Shown here: positions 39,966 through 49,590 of the stretch, piece by piece
Position numbering within the stretch: the first letter of the stretch is position 1
Layout of the letters: every line of letters starts with the position of its first letter
Origin: CAWEHU01 sp963808965
GTDB lineage: Bacteria > Pseudomonadota > Alphaproteobacteria > Acetobacterales > Acetobacteraceae
Assembly: GCA_963808965.1 (NCBI GenBank)
Contig: CAWEHU010000006.1
Location: 62,001 to 126,000 of the forward strand
Length of the DNA: 64,000 bases
Direction of reading: 5' to 3'
Notes under the pieces: generated by a model
The model's database searches: none
Told to the model about the DNA's origin: nothing
The model's input: only the letters and a program-made list of their open reading frames with translations
Made by a program: the position numbers and the translations under genes

Positions 39966-42900
39966 TCAGGATGGAGTCCCGAATCCGCCGCCTCCCGGCG
40001 TCTGGATTGCGAACACGTCCCCTGCCCCCAGTTCGGCGCTGTCGGTGCCGCCGAGAATCTCGTGCGTACCGCCCGCGCGTTCGACCCATTGCCGCCCGGC
40101 CGCACCGTCCTCCCCGCCCGCGAGGCCGAATGGTGGCACATTGCGGCGGGAAGCGACGATCACCGCGGTCATCGGCTCCAGAAAGCGGATGCGCCGGATC
40201 GCGCCGTCGCCACCCCGCCACCGCCCGGCCCCACCCGAGCCACCCCGGATCGAAAATTCCTCAAGCCGCACCGGGTAGCGCAGCTCCAGCACTTCCGGGT
40301 CCGTCATGCGGGTGTTGGTCATGTGCGTCTGCACCGCGGAGGTGCCATGGAATCCCGGCCCGGCCCCGGTGCCGCCGCAGATCGTCTCGTAATACTGGTG
40401 GGTCGCGTCACCGAACAGAAAGTTGTTCATAGTGGCCTGACTGCACGCGATCGCGCCGAGCGCTCCGAACAGCGCGTTGCAGGTGGCCTGGGAAACCTCG
40501 GTATTGCCGGCGACCACCGCCGCGCCCGGTTCCGGAGAAAGAAATGTGCCGGGCGGGATCACGATCCGGAGGGGCTTGAGGCACCCGTCATTGAGCGGAA
40601 TGTCGTCGCCGACCAGGCAGCGGAACACGTACAGCACCACGGCGCGCGTCACGGCTGGCGGCGCGTTGAAATTCGTGTCGCGTTGCGGCCCGGTACCGGT
40701 GAAGTCCACGATGGCGCTGCGCGTGGCACGATCGACGCGCACCGACACACGAAGCGGCGCACCGTCATCCATCGCGTAGTCGAATGCGCCATCGCCGATG
40801 CGGTCGATGACGCGGCGCACGTTCTCCTCGGCATTGTCCATCACGTGCCGCATATAGGCCCGCACCGTATCGAGGCCGAACTGCGCCACGACGCGCTTCA
40901 GCTCGTCGACGCCTTTTTGGTTGGCGGCGACCTGTGCCTTGATGTCGGCCACGTTCACGTCCGGGCTGCGCGCCGGATATTTCGCCGAGGCGAGCACGGT
41001 CGCGCAGCTCGGTCTCGCGGAAATGCCCGCCATCCACCAGCAGGAAATCGTCGAGCACCACGCCCTCTTCTTCGAGCGTATGTGAGGCGGGCGGCGTCGA
41101 GCCGGGCGTGATGCCGCCGATATCCGCGTGGTGGCCGCGGCTGCCCACGAAGAACAGAATCTCCGCGCCCGCATCGTCGAAAACCGGCGTGATCACGGTC
41201 ACATCGGGAAGGTGAGTGCCGCCGTTGAACGGGTTGTTGAGCGCGATCACGTCGCCCGGCTTGAGCGTCTTGCGCCGGTGGCGCAGCACGGTGCGCACGC
41301 TTTCTCCCATCGCTCCCAAATGCACCGGGACGTGCGGCGCATTCGCGACGAGCCAGCCTTCCGCGTCGAAAATCGCGCAACTGAAATCGAGCCGCTCCTT
41401 GATGTTGACGCTCATCGACGTGTTCTGGAGCACAGCGCCGGTCTGCTCGGCCACGTTCATGAAGAGATTGTTGAACAGCTCCAGCAGCACGGGATCCGGC
41501 CGGCCGGTATTCCCGACTAGCCGCGAGGACAACGGCTCCGTCCGCCGCAGGGTCATGTGGTCGAGCTTGGTGATCTCCGCGGTCCAGCCCGGCTCGATCA
41601 CGGTGGTCGCGTTCGCCTCGCGGATCAGCGCGGGGCCGCCGATGCGGTCGCCCGCGAGCAGCTCGGTCCGGTCGAATACCGGCGCTTCATGTTCGGCCCC
41701 GCCGGTGAAAACGGAAACGTGGTCGATCGGGGACGGCCGCTCGCCCGACCGGCGTTCGGCAACGGCAGCCTCGCGCATCGTCTCGCCGGCCGCGACCGCC
41801 TCGACCGCAACCGCCTCGACCACGAGCGGGCGATCGGGGGTCGCGAAGCCGAAGCGGGCGCGGTGCGCGGCCGTGAAGTCTGCGACGATCTCCGCTTCGC
41901 TCCTGAAGGGCACTTCGAGCGCCGCCTCGGTTCCCGCGTAGCGCACGTGCAGAGCACGTCTGATGGCGATCTGCGAGAGGATCCGCGCCTTGCGCAGCGA
42001 GCGACGCGGATGTCTCGCCGGCCAGCCGTTCGGCGGTCGCTTGCAGCTCGATCAAGGCGTGAGCTTCGAGCGGCAACTCCGCCGCCTGTTCGCGCATCGC
42101 TGTCTGATCGGCGAGCCCCATACCGTACGCCGACAAAACACCAGCGAACGGGTGGATGAAGACCGTCTCCATGCCGAGTTCGTCGGCGACGAGGCAGGCG
42201 TGCTGGCCACCGGCGCCGCCGAAGCATTGCAGGGCGAAGCGCGTGACGTCGTGCCCCTTCTGCACCGAGACCTGCTTGATCGCATTCGCCATGTTGGCGA
42301 CGGCGATATGGAGAAACCCCTCGGCGATCGCTCGAGGATCACGTCTCTCGCCGGTGGCGTCCGCGATCCTATCCGCGAGCGCGACGAACTGCGTTCGCAC
42401 CGTCTCCGCATCCAAGGTCTGATCGCCGCCAGGCCCGAAAATCGCGGGAAAGTGTCTCGGCTGAATCTTCCCGACGCAGACATTGGCGTCCGTGACCGTG
42501 AGCGGACCGCCCCGGCGATAGCAGGCGGGGCCGGGATCGGCGCCGGCGCTGTCCGGCCCGACCCGCAGCCGCGCGCCGTCGAAATGCAGGATCGAGCCGC
42601 CGCCGGCCGCCACCGTGTTGATCGCCATCATCGGCGCGCGCATCCGAACGCCGGCGATTTCGGTTTCAAAGGCGCGCTCGAACGCCCCGGCATAGAGCGC
42701 CACGTCGGTCGAGGTGCCGCCCATGTCGAAGCCGATGATTCGGTCGAGCCCGGCCATCGCGGCGGTTCGCGCCGCGCCGACGATGCCCCCGGCAGGACCG
42801 GACAGAATGGCGTCCTTGCCCTGAAAACTGCCGGCCTCGGCCAGTCCGCCGTTCGACTGCATGAAGTAGAGGCGAACGCCCTCCAGTTCGGCGGCGACCT

Positions 42901-43571
42901 GATCCACGTAGCGGCGCAGGATCGGTGACAGGTAAGCGTCGACGACGGTCGTGTCTCCGCGCGGAATGAGCCGCAGCAGCGGACTCGCCTCGTGACTCGC
43001 GGAAACCTGCGCGAAGTCCCGCCTCCCGCGCCAGGACCGCGAGGCGGCGCTCGTGATCGGCGTATTTCCAGGCGTGCATCAGCACGATGGCGCAGGCGGC
43101 GATGCCCTTGCCGCGCGCTCGCGCGAACGCCTGGCGCGCGGCATGTTCGTCCAGCGGCTCGAGTTCCTCGCCGTCCACGCCGATGCGGCCGGCGATCTCC
43201 ACCACCTCCTCGTAGAGCATCGTCGGAAGCACGATCGCCAGATCGAACAGGCGCGGGCGCGCCTGATTGCCGATCCGGAGCGCATCGGCGAAGCCTCGAT
43301 TGACCACGAGCAGAGTGCGCTCCCCCTTGCGTTCCAGGAGCGCGTTGGTGGCGACGGTCGTCCCCATCTTCACGGCATCCACCATGCCCGAAGGAATCGC
43401 CGTGTCCGGCGGGAGACGGAGCACGGACCTGATGCCGGCGATGGCGGCGTCTCGGTACCGCTCGGGGTTCTCGCTCAGCAGCTTATGAGTTGAAAGCCGC
43501 CCGTCGGGATCGCGCGCGACGATGTCGGTGAAGGTGCCGCCGCGATCGATCCAGAACTGCCAGCCCGCCAT
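39966..43571 (-). pseudogene. oplA: ATP-dependent 5-oxoprolinase (HyuA-HyuB fused type), three frameshifts
   Basis: The pieces together give a protein of about 1,200 residues, the usual size of bacterial OPLAH. The HyuA half starts at ATG 43571 with FWIDRGGTFTDIVARDPDG and contains GFDMGGTSTDVALYAG and QCFGGAGGQHACLVADEL. The HyuB half has DPVLLELFNNLFMNVAEQTG, ALNNPFNGGTHLPDVTVITP and GGSGGAGRWRGGDG. The frame breaks near 43016, 41983 and 41003, each explained by one extra base. It hydrolyses 5-oxoproline to glutamate with ATP. Three breaks suggest a pseudogene if real, but each is a simple one-base insertion like those in essential genes nearby. Confidence 0.87.
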
Positions 43572-43708
43572 CTCGTTCGCTGCCTCGCGCCCGCCTCGTG
43601 CCACGGATCGCGCGACAATGCGAGGAGCGGCGCGTCCGGGGCAAGCCGGGGTTTTGGCGACGCAAACCAGGGCGTGATAGATCCACTTGGTCGAGGCGAA
43701 AGCGGGTG

Positions 43709-44485
43709 ATGGGTTACTGGGGCAAAATCCTTGGCGGTATGGCGGGGTTCGCGATGGGCGGCCCGTTCGGAGCCGTCGTCGGCGCGGCCCTGGGCCATGC
43801 GGCCGACACCGGGGCTGTGCCCAACATGCGAATGGGCTTCGGGGATTTCGTCTTCAGCCCGGCGCGGGTGGCCGCGCTGCTCGGGCGGCGCGACCAGTTG
43901 TTCGCGATCGGCGTCGTCGTGTTGTCGGCCAAGCTCGCCAAGTGCGATGGCGCGGTCAAGCGCGAGGAGATCGACGCTTTCAAGCGCCAATTCCGCATTC
44001 CGCCCGAGGCGGTGCGCGACATCGGCCGCCTGTTCGATCATGCGCGCGACAGCGCCGAAGGGTTCGAATCCTACGCCGAGCAGCTTGGCGAGGCTTTTGA
44101 GGACAATCGCGGCGTGCTGGAAGACGTGCTCGCCGCGCTGTTCGCCATCGCCCGTGCCGACGGTCCGGTGAACGGACGCGAGCTCGACTTCCTCTCCCGC
44201 ACGCACCGCCGGTTCGGTCTCGACCAGACCGCCTGGGACCGGGCGCGCGGTGCGATCCCGCGCCAACCGGTCTCGGATGAGCCGGACGCCTACGCGGTGC
44301 TCGGCGTCTCCCGGACGGCGAAGGACGAGGAAATCCGCGCGGTGTGGAAGCGGCTCATGCGGGAGAACCATCCGGACAGCCTGGCTGCCCGCGGTGTGCC
44401 GGCCGAGTTCGTCGCCCGGGCCAGCGAGAAGGTCGCCCGCATCAACGCGGCCTGGGACCGCATCAAGCGCGAGAGAGGCTTGTGA
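43709..44485 (+). CDS. djlA: DjlA-like J-domain protein with TerB domain
   Basis: About 258 residues from ATG 43709 (GTG 43706 is adjacent). A glycine-rich hydrophobic N-terminus (GKILGGMAGFAMGGPFGAVVG) anchors it. The middle TerB domain (AIGVVVLSAKLAKCDGAVKREE) is followed by a C-terminal J domain with AYAVLGVSRTAKDEEI and the DnaK-activating HPD in RENHPDS. It recruits DnaK at the membrane. It is divergent from oplA and coupled to the amidase gene by four bases. Confidence 0.9.
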   Translation: MGYWGKILGGMAGFAMGGPFGAVVGAALGHAADTGAVPNMRMGFGDFVFSPARVAALLGRRDQLFAIGVVVLSAKLAKCDGAVKREEIDAFKRQFRIPPEAVRDIGRLFDHARDSAEGFESYAEQLGEAFEDNRGVLEDVLAALFAIARADGPVNGRELDFLSRTHRRFGLDQTAWDRARGAIPRQPVSDEPDAYAVLGVSRTAKDEEIRAVWKRLMRENHPDSLAARGVPAEFVARASEKVARINAAWDRIKRERGL

Positions 44486-45237
44486 CGCTTCGAATCCGGG
44501 ACCTCCCGAGCCCGAATTCAGACGACCGGCCGGCGGGGAACCCGGTCGATGTGCTGATCCTCCACTACACCGGGCTGCCCACGGCCAAGCAGGCGATCGA
44601 GCGCCTTCGCGACCCCGCTCCTCCGACCGGCGCACGGGTATCCGCGCATTATCTCGTGGACGAGGACGGAGGCATCCTGCGTTTGGTCGCGGAAGAGAAG
44701 CGCGCCTGGCACGCGGGCGCTTCCTACTGGCGCGGCTTGACCGATTTGAACGCGCGCTCGATCGGGATCGAGCTGGTCAATCCCGGCCACGAATTCGGCT
44801 ATCGCGAGTTTCCCGTCCTGCAACTCGCCGCGCTATGCGATCTGTGCCTCTCGATCCTTTCGCGCCATCCGATCCCGGCGCGCAATGTGGTCGGCCACAG
44901 CGACGTGGCCCCGGACCGCAAGGAGGATCCGGGCGAGTTGTTCGAGTGGCAAGAGCTGGCCCGGAACGGGGTCGGACTATGGCCCGAGGGTGCGCCGGAT
45001 CTGGGGGTCGCGGGCGCCGTTCGGGATGCCGAGAGCCTGCGGGAGGTGCGGCGGGCGCTCGCCGACATCGGTTATCGAGTGGCGCCGGAAGGCCCGCTCG
45101 ACCCGGCGCTGGCCGCGGTGCTGCGTGCTTTCCAGCGTCACTGGCGCCCCGAGGCGGTGACGGGCCAAGCGGATTCGGGCACCCTCGCCCGCTTGCTGGC
45201 CGTGGCCCGGCTGGTGCAGGCCGGCCGAAGTGGATAG
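44482..45237 (+). CDS. amiD: N-acetylmuramoyl-L-alanine amidase, AmiD-like
   Basis: A 251-residue amidase_2 enzyme starting with GTG 44482, which overlaps the djlA stop as GTGA. Zinc-binding residues are visible as LILHYTG (His), the His of RKRAWHAG-type WHAG, and NVVGHSDVAPDRKEDPG (His and Asp). The C-terminal 65 residues form a PG_binding_1 domain (ALADIGYRVAPEGPLDPALA). It cleaves the bond between muramic acid and the stem peptide in cell-wall turnover. No clear signal peptide is seen, so it may recycle wall fragments in the cytoplasm. Confidence 0.9.
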   Translation: MTLRIRDLPSPNSDDRPAGNPVDVLILHYTGLPTAKQAIERLRDPAPPTGARVSAHYLVDEDGGILRLVAEEKRAWHAGASYWRGLTDLNARSIGIELVNPGHEFGYREFPVLQLAALCDLCLSILSRHPIPARNVVGHSDVAPDRKEDPGELFEWQELARNGVGLWPEGAPDLGVAGAVRDAESLREVRRALADIGYRVAPEGPLDPALAAVLRAFQRHWRPEAVTGQADSGTLARLLAVARLVQAGRSG

Positions 45238-45319
45238 GGGCTGCGGCTGACCTGATTCCGGCTATTCTGCTGACAAGAGAAACGGGACGATCGCCGTCAT
45301 TCAGGGGAGGATTGGAGTC

Positions 45320-45613
45320 ATGCCGACTTACGTGATGCTCGCCGCCTGGACCGATCAGGGCGCGCGCGCGATCAGCGATTTGCCGCGGCGGCTGGATACA
45401 TTGAAGAAAACGCTCACCGACATGGGGGGACGGTTCACGGCCTTCTACATGACCATGGGCGAGCACGACATGGTCATCATCTTCGAGGCGCCCGACGACG
45501 CCATCGCCGCCCGCTTCGCCCTGATGCTCGGCCAACTCGGCAACATGCGGACGAAGACGCTGAAGGCGTTTCCGGAGCAGGCGTACCGGGAGATCATCGC
45601 GACACTCGGATGA
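45320..45613 (+). CDS. GYD domain-containing protein
   Basis: A 97-residue protein with the ferredoxin-like fold of the GYD family: TYVMLAAWTDQGARAI at the start and YMTMGEHDMVIIFEAPDDA in the middle. The ribosome site GGGGAGGATTGGAG is strong. GYD proteins occur widely but their role is unknown. It stands alone after the amidase gene. Confidence 0.85.
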   Translation: MPTYVMLAAWTDQGARAISDLPRRLDTLKKTLTDMGGRFTAFYMTMGEHDMVIIFEAPDDAIAARFALMLGQLGNMRTKTLKAFPEQAYREIIATLG

Positions 45614-45703
45614 TGCGGGCCAGGCCGGTTAGGGCTCTTTGGTTCCCTTTTGGTCCCGTTTCGCGCCACCTCGAACCGGCGATTAGGTTTCGAAACCGGA
45701 ACG

Positions 45704-46441
45704 TTATGGGCGTGCTTCGACGCGGCGCTCAGGTCCTTGCTCGAAAAATGGTCGGGCGAGTCCGGGAGTAAGCTCGGCCTCCCTCCGCGTAAGGCACGCG
45801 GACCGCGGCGGCTGAGGCGCCGCATCAGCGGCGGTCCGCCCGGAGCGACGCTGTCGAGGGAAGAGTGGCGGTCCAGCCGGAATCGGGAGTGGCGACCGGG
45901 CTGCAAGAAGCGCAGCGGCGGGGATGGCAGCGGCTTCGTTCGGGCGCGAAGCCGAAGGCCCGCGCCGGGGCGAACAGAGCGCCGGCACGGCGGGATCCCC
46001 GGCATCCGGCAGAGCGGGCTGAGACGGCGGCGGGCTTGCGGCGGAGCCGCGAGCAGCGCGGCCAATCTCCCTGTCGGAAAGACGATCCGGTGCCTGCCCG
46101 CCCGTGGCTGCCGTCGCCTGCACTGGCATAAGCCAGGCCAGCCAGCCGAGCCCGCGCGGCAGACGGCGCGGGGGCGGGGCCGGCGCGCGGGACAAAGCCG
46201 GAGCAACCGGAGACCGGTGGTGCGCTGCCGGCTCCGGAGCAAGCAGGCCGGCGCGGAATTCCGCCATGAGCGCGGCCAGCCAAGCGGCCAGGCGGCGTAG
46301 CGGCATCCGGGCCAAACGCTTGAGCGGCGAAGCCAGCCGTTCCTGCTCGCACCGAGCGGCGATCGCCTCGCAAAGCCCTTCGATGATGCGGGCCAGGCTT
46401 TCGGCGGGATCAGTTGCGGGTTGAGGGGCGGCCAAGGACAT
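45704..46441 (-). CDS. hypothetical protein beside rnpB, probably frameshifted
   Basis: From ATG 46441 the N-terminal 110 residues (ARIIEGLCEAIAARCEQERL, then AAWLAALMAEFRAGLL, LPRGLGWLAWLMPV) read as a plausible Ala/Arg/Leu-rich helical protein. Beyond about 46100 a neighbouring minus-strand frame has better codon use and a regular sequence (RLAALLAAPPQARRRLSPLCR). It continues to HAHNVPVSKPN near 45690 and finally to a stop at 45445. I infer a one-base error near 46100 and a true end downstream of 45704. No function is recognisable. Confidence 0.45.
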   Translation of the reverse strand: MSLAAPQPATDPAESLARIIEGLCEAIAARCEQERLASPLKRLARMPLRRLAAWLAALMAEFRAGLLAPEPAAHHRSPVAPALSRAPAPPPRRLPRGLGWLAWLMPVQATAATGGQAPDRLSDREIGRAARGSAASPPPSQPALPDAGDPAVPALCSPRRGPSASRPNEAAAIPAAALLAARSPLPIPAGPPLFPRQRRSGRTAADAAPQPPRSACLTRREAELTPGLARPFFEQGPERRVEARP

Positions 46442-46560
46442 TAGCCCAAGGATACCCCAACTATACCGATATTTCAAGCCTCCGAAATTCTCCCTTATGG
46501 GTGAGGTCGGCCGAACCGCACTCTTGTCCCCCGCCCTCTCCCCGCGCATATCCCCTCCCG

Positions 46561-46968
46561 CCAGACGGCCGGACGGCCGCTGACGCGCCCACTAGCGCGT
46601 TGGAGGAAAGTCCGGGCTCCACGGGAAATGCGGTGCCGGCTAACGGCCGGCGGGGGCGACCCTAGGGAAAGTGCCACAGAAAACAAACCGCCCGCGCGGC
46701 TCCGGCCCCGCGGGCAAGGGTGAAACGGTGCGGCAAGAGCGCACCGCGCGCTCGGCAACGAGAGCGGCACGGTAAACCCCACCGGGAGCAAGACCGAATA
46801 GGGGCGGCCGGCGGCGCGGACCGGGAAACCGGCGCCGCATGACGCGAGGGGCATTCCCGCCCCGCCGCCCGGGTTGGTCGCGCGAGGCGCGCCGCGAGGC
46901 GCGTCCCAGAGGAATGGCCGTCCCATGCGCGAGCATGGACAGAACCCGGCTTACAGGCCGTCTGGCGC
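46561..46968 (+). ncRNA. rnpB: RNase P RNA, class A
   Basis: All universal landmarks are present in order: the 5' strand of P1-P4 (GAGGAAAGTCCGGGCTCC at 46601-46618), GTGCCACAGAAAACAAACCGCC, AAGGGTGAAACGGTG, GCAACGAGAGCGGCACGGTAA with AAACCCCACCGGGAGCAAG and ATAGGGGC, and the 3' pairing CAGAACCCGGCTTACAGGCCGTC. The 3' strand GGCCGTCTGG pairs with CCAGACGGCC at the 5' end to form P1. It is the catalytic part of the tRNA 5' maturase. Ends are approximate by a few bases. Confidence 0.97.
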
Positions 46969-47116
46969 CTTTCTTCACAGAGTTGTCCACAACAGCAACC
47001 GCGACAACTTCGGCTTTCCTGCCCACCAAGGCCGGACGCGCGGAAGCGCGCGGTAAACCTTTGATGCAACCGGAAAATCCGGCGTGAGAAGTCCCGTTTT
47101 CCACCGGCAATTCCCT

Positions 47117-47145
47117 TTGACGCCCACTATAGCCCATGCTATCCC
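47117..47145 (+). promoter_or_regulatory. probable dcw (mraZ) promoter
   Basis: TTGACG (47117-47122), 17 bases, TATCCC (47140-47145). It overlaps the MraZ boxes, as expected for an autoregulated mraZ promoter. The transcript would start near 47152 and carry a leader of about 130 bases. The interval from rnpB to this point contains no gene; it includes one DnaA-box-like TTGTCCACA at 46983. Confidence 0.55.
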
Positions 47146-47156
47146 ACGTCATCCCA
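47122..47156 (-). promoter_or_regulatory. MraZ operator: four TGGGN boxes at 10-base spacing
   Basis: On the minus strand TGGGA, TGGGA, TGGGC and TGGGC occur with exactly 5-base gaps (plus-strand NCCCA at 47122, 47132, 47142 and 47152). MraZ is known in E. coli and mycoplasmas to bind tandem TGGGN repeats with 5-base spacers in front of its own gene. Here there are four boxes, overlapping the promoter, so binding should repress the whole cluster. Confidence 0.85.
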
Positions 47157-47282
47157 CACGGGGATTCGTCCCCAGCCGGGAGACCCACAGGGTGGCGCGA
47201 GGCAGGGAGCCGATACCTTCGTGATTGTCTGAGGATCCCTGCCGTTCGCGTGCGGCGGCGCGAGAAAGGCGAACCGAGCCGG

Positions 47283-47786
47283 ATGACCCATTTCCTCGGC
47301 ACCCACCAGAACAGGTTGGACGCCAAGGGCCGTGTCTCCGTCCCCGCGCCGTTTCGTGCCGTGATCCGGGCCCTGAACGGAACCGCCGAACCCGAGAGCG
47401 CCGGTCAAAACGGGGCTCCAGTCGTGCTACGCCCGTCCCATAAGCACCCCTGCATCGAGGCGTGGCCCGCTTCCGTATTCCGGCAGCTTGCCACCCCGCT
47501 GGAGCGGCTCGATCTCTTCAGCGAGGAGCACGACGATCTCGCCGCGGCCTTGTACGCAGACGCCTTCCCCGTGGATGCGGACAAGGAGGGGCGGATCATC
47601 CTCCCGGAAGGCCTGGTAGCCCATGCGGGATTGACGGACGCCGTGGTGTTCATGGGTTTGGGCCGGACCTTTCAGATCTGGGAGCCCGCGGCCGCCGAAC
47701 GTCGCCGGGCCGAGGCACGCGAACGCGCCCGAAGCCGAGGGATGACGCTCCCCGGCGCGCCTGCGGCCGGGGTTGGGTTCTCATGA
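47283..47786 (+). CDS. mraZ: MraZ transcriptional regulator of the dcw cluster
   Basis: A 167-residue double SpoVT/AbrB-fold DNA-binding protein. The start ATG 47283 gives the standard opening MTHFLGTHQNRLDAKGRVSV. The second repeat shows DADKEGRIILPEGLVAHAGL. It assembles into a ring and represses the promoter through TGGGN boxes just upstream. Its stop overlaps the rsmH start as ATGA. Confidence 0.95.
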   Translation: MTHFLGTHQNRLDAKGRVSVPAPFRAVIRALNGTAEPESAGQNGAPVVLRPSHKHPCIEAWPASVFRQLATPLERLDLFSEEHDDLAAALYADAFPVDADKEGRIILPEGLVAHAGLTDAVVFMGLGRTFQIWEPAAAERRRAEARERARSRGMTLPGAPAAGVGFS

Positions 47787-48763
47787 GCGCACCCGAGCCG
47801 AGTCGCTCCAGCCACGCGCCGGTGATGCTGGACGAGATGCTGCGCAGCCTCGCGCCACAAGCTGGCGGGGTCTATTTGGACGGCACGTTCGGCGGCGGTG
47901 GCTACGCCTCCGCCATTCTCGGCGCGGCGCCCTGCACCGTCTGGGCGATCGACCGGGACCCGGAGGCGATCGCGCGCGGGGCCGCTCTCGCCCGCCGTTT
48001 TCCCGGCAGGCTCCATTTGGTGCGGGGCCGTTTCGGCGACATGGTTTCCCTATTGGCAGACTCCGGCGTCACGACGCTGGATGGCGTCGTGCTCGATCTC
48101 GGCGTCTCCTCGTTCCAGCTCGACGACTCCGCGCGAGGTTTCAGTTTCCGCGCCGATGGTCCGCTCGACATGCGCATGGGGGACGAAGGCCCGAGCGCCG
48201 CCGAGTTGGTGAACCGGCTGTCCGAACGCGAGCTCGCCGACATCCTCTTCGAGTTCGGGGAGGAGCGGTTGTCGCGCCGGATCGCGCGCGCGATCGTCAC
48301 CGCGAGGGAAGAGGCTCCGATCGTCACGACCGCGCGCCTCGCCGCGATCATCCGGTCCGTGGTGCCGGCGGACCGCTCCGGCATCGACCCCGCGACGCGC
48401 AGCTTTCAGGCGATACGCATCCGGGTGAATGACGAATTGGGCGAGATCGAGCGGGCGCTGTCGCAGGCGACGCAGCTCCTCGCGCCCGGCGGCCGGCTCG
48501 TCGTCGTGTCGTTCCATTCGCTCGAGGACCGGATCGTGAAGCGCTTCATGAACGAGGCGGCAGGCCGGGCTGCCGGGCCTTCCCGCCACGACCCACGCGG
48601 GCTCGCGCCAGCGCTCCCGCCTCGCTTCCGCCTCCTCACGCCGAAGGCCTTGCGCCCGCTCCCGTCGGAAACGGCGGCCAATCCCCGTGCGCGCAGCGCC
48701 CGCCTGCGTGCTCTCGAACGCCTGCAACAAACTCCGGCCGCCGATGAAAGGGCCGCCCGATGA
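47783..48763 (+). CDS. rsmH: 16S rRNA (cytosine1402-N4)-methyltransferase
   Basis: A 326-residue class I methyltransferase. HAPVMLDEMLRSL opens the protein, YLDGTFGGGGYASAIL is the S-adenosylmethionine-binding loop, then GVVLDLGVSSFQLDD and the C-terminal GGRLVVVSFHSLEDRIVKRF. It methylates C1402 of 16S rRNA at the ribosomal P site. It is coupled to mraZ and ftsL by four-base overlaps. Confidence 0.97.
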   Translation: MSAPEPSRSSHAPVMLDEMLRSLAPQAGGVYLDGTFGGGGYASAILGAAPCTVWAIDRDPEAIARGAALARRFPGRLHLVRGRFGDMVSLLADSGVTTLDGVVLDLGVSSFQLDDSARGFSFRADGPLDMRMGDEGPSAAELVNRLSERELADILFEFGEERLSRRIARAIVTAREEAPIVTTARLAAIIRSVVPADRSGIDPATRSFQAIRIRVNDELGEIERALSQATQLLAPGGRLVVVSFHSLEDRIVKRFMNEAAGRAAGPSRHDPRGLAPALPPRFRLLTPKALRPLPSETAANPRARSARLRALERLQQTPAADERAAR

Positions 48764-49581
48764 TCCGCCCCCTGACCTGTGCTTGCGTGCTCCTCGCCGG
48801 CGCTGCGGGCCTTTATCTCTATCAGTCGAAGCATCGCGTACAGCTGCTCGACCGAGAGATCGAGAACACCGTACGCATGACGCAAGCCGCGCGCGAGCGT
48901 ACCGGCGTGCTGCGAGCCGAGTGGACGTTGCTCAATGATCCCGAGCGCTTGGCGCAGCTTGCCGGGCGGTTCCTCAGCCTCAAGACCGTCACCCCCGGCC
49001 AGTTCACGACGTTCGCGGAACTGGACAATCGGCTACCCGCGATTCGCATGCCGGACGCGAAGGCGCCCGACGAAGCGCCTGAGGAATTCCCGTCGGAACC
49101 GATCGCCCAGGCCCCAGAGTCCTCGCCCAAGACGCAGACCGCGGCGGCTCCTGCTGCCAAGCCGGCACCGGAAAGAGTGGCGGAGAAGCCCGCTGCGGAG
49201 AAGCAACCCGCCGTGAAGACCGCCGCCGTCGCACAGCGCCCGGAGCGCCCGCCCGAACGTAAGCCCGCACGCGAGGCTCCCGCGATCCTCGCCGCGGCCT
49301 CATCTTCGCCACCGGCAACGCGGGTCGTCACCCATTCCGCGATCGCGCCAGCGGTTGCGGCGGCGCTACCCCGCCCCGTCCCGGTGGCGACCGCCTCCTA
49401 TGTTCCCTCGCTTGCCTCCAACCAGGCGAGCCTGCCCCGGATCGCCCGGGCCAGCCCGGGCCAGGCGCCCGCGCCGGCGTTCGGCTCCGCGCTGGGGATG
49501 GCTCGTTCCGCGCTGGCGCCTCCGGTTCCGGTTTCGACCAGTATGGCGGCTTACAATCCGGCGGTGCTGAACGGGAACTGA
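48760..49581 (+). CDS. ftsL: cell division protein FtsL with long C-terminal extension
   Basis: A 273-residue protein in the FtsL position. Residues 1-20 form the transmembrane helix, and 25-80 a periplasmic coiled coil with the typical LLNDPERLAQLAGRFLSLKTV. FtsL is usually about 100-130 residues; here an extra 150 residues rich in Pro, Ala, Glu and Lys (about 95-250) look disordered. FtsL recruits and activates FtsW-FtsI together with FtsB and FtsQ. The extension might reach peptidoglycan or other divisome parts; this is inference. Confidence 0.85.
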   Translation: MIRPLTCACVLLAGAAGLYLYQSKHRVQLLDREIENTVRMTQAARERTGVLRAEWTLLNDPERLAQLAGRFLSLKTVTPGQFTTFAELDNRLPAIRMPDAKAPDEAPEEFPSEPIAQAPESSPKTQTAAAPAAKPAPERVAEKPAAEKQPAVKTAAVAQRPERPPERKPAREAPAILAAASSSPPATRVVTHSAIAPAVAAALPRPVPVATASYVPSLASNQASLPRIARASPGQAPAPAFGSALGMARSALAPPVPVSTSMAAYNPAVLNGN

Positions 49582-49590
49582 GGCGACGCG

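Noticed and set aside
46983..46991. DnaA-box-like TTGTCCACA, possible origin element
   Set aside because: A single near-match with no cluster, AT-rich region, dnaA or parAB nearby.
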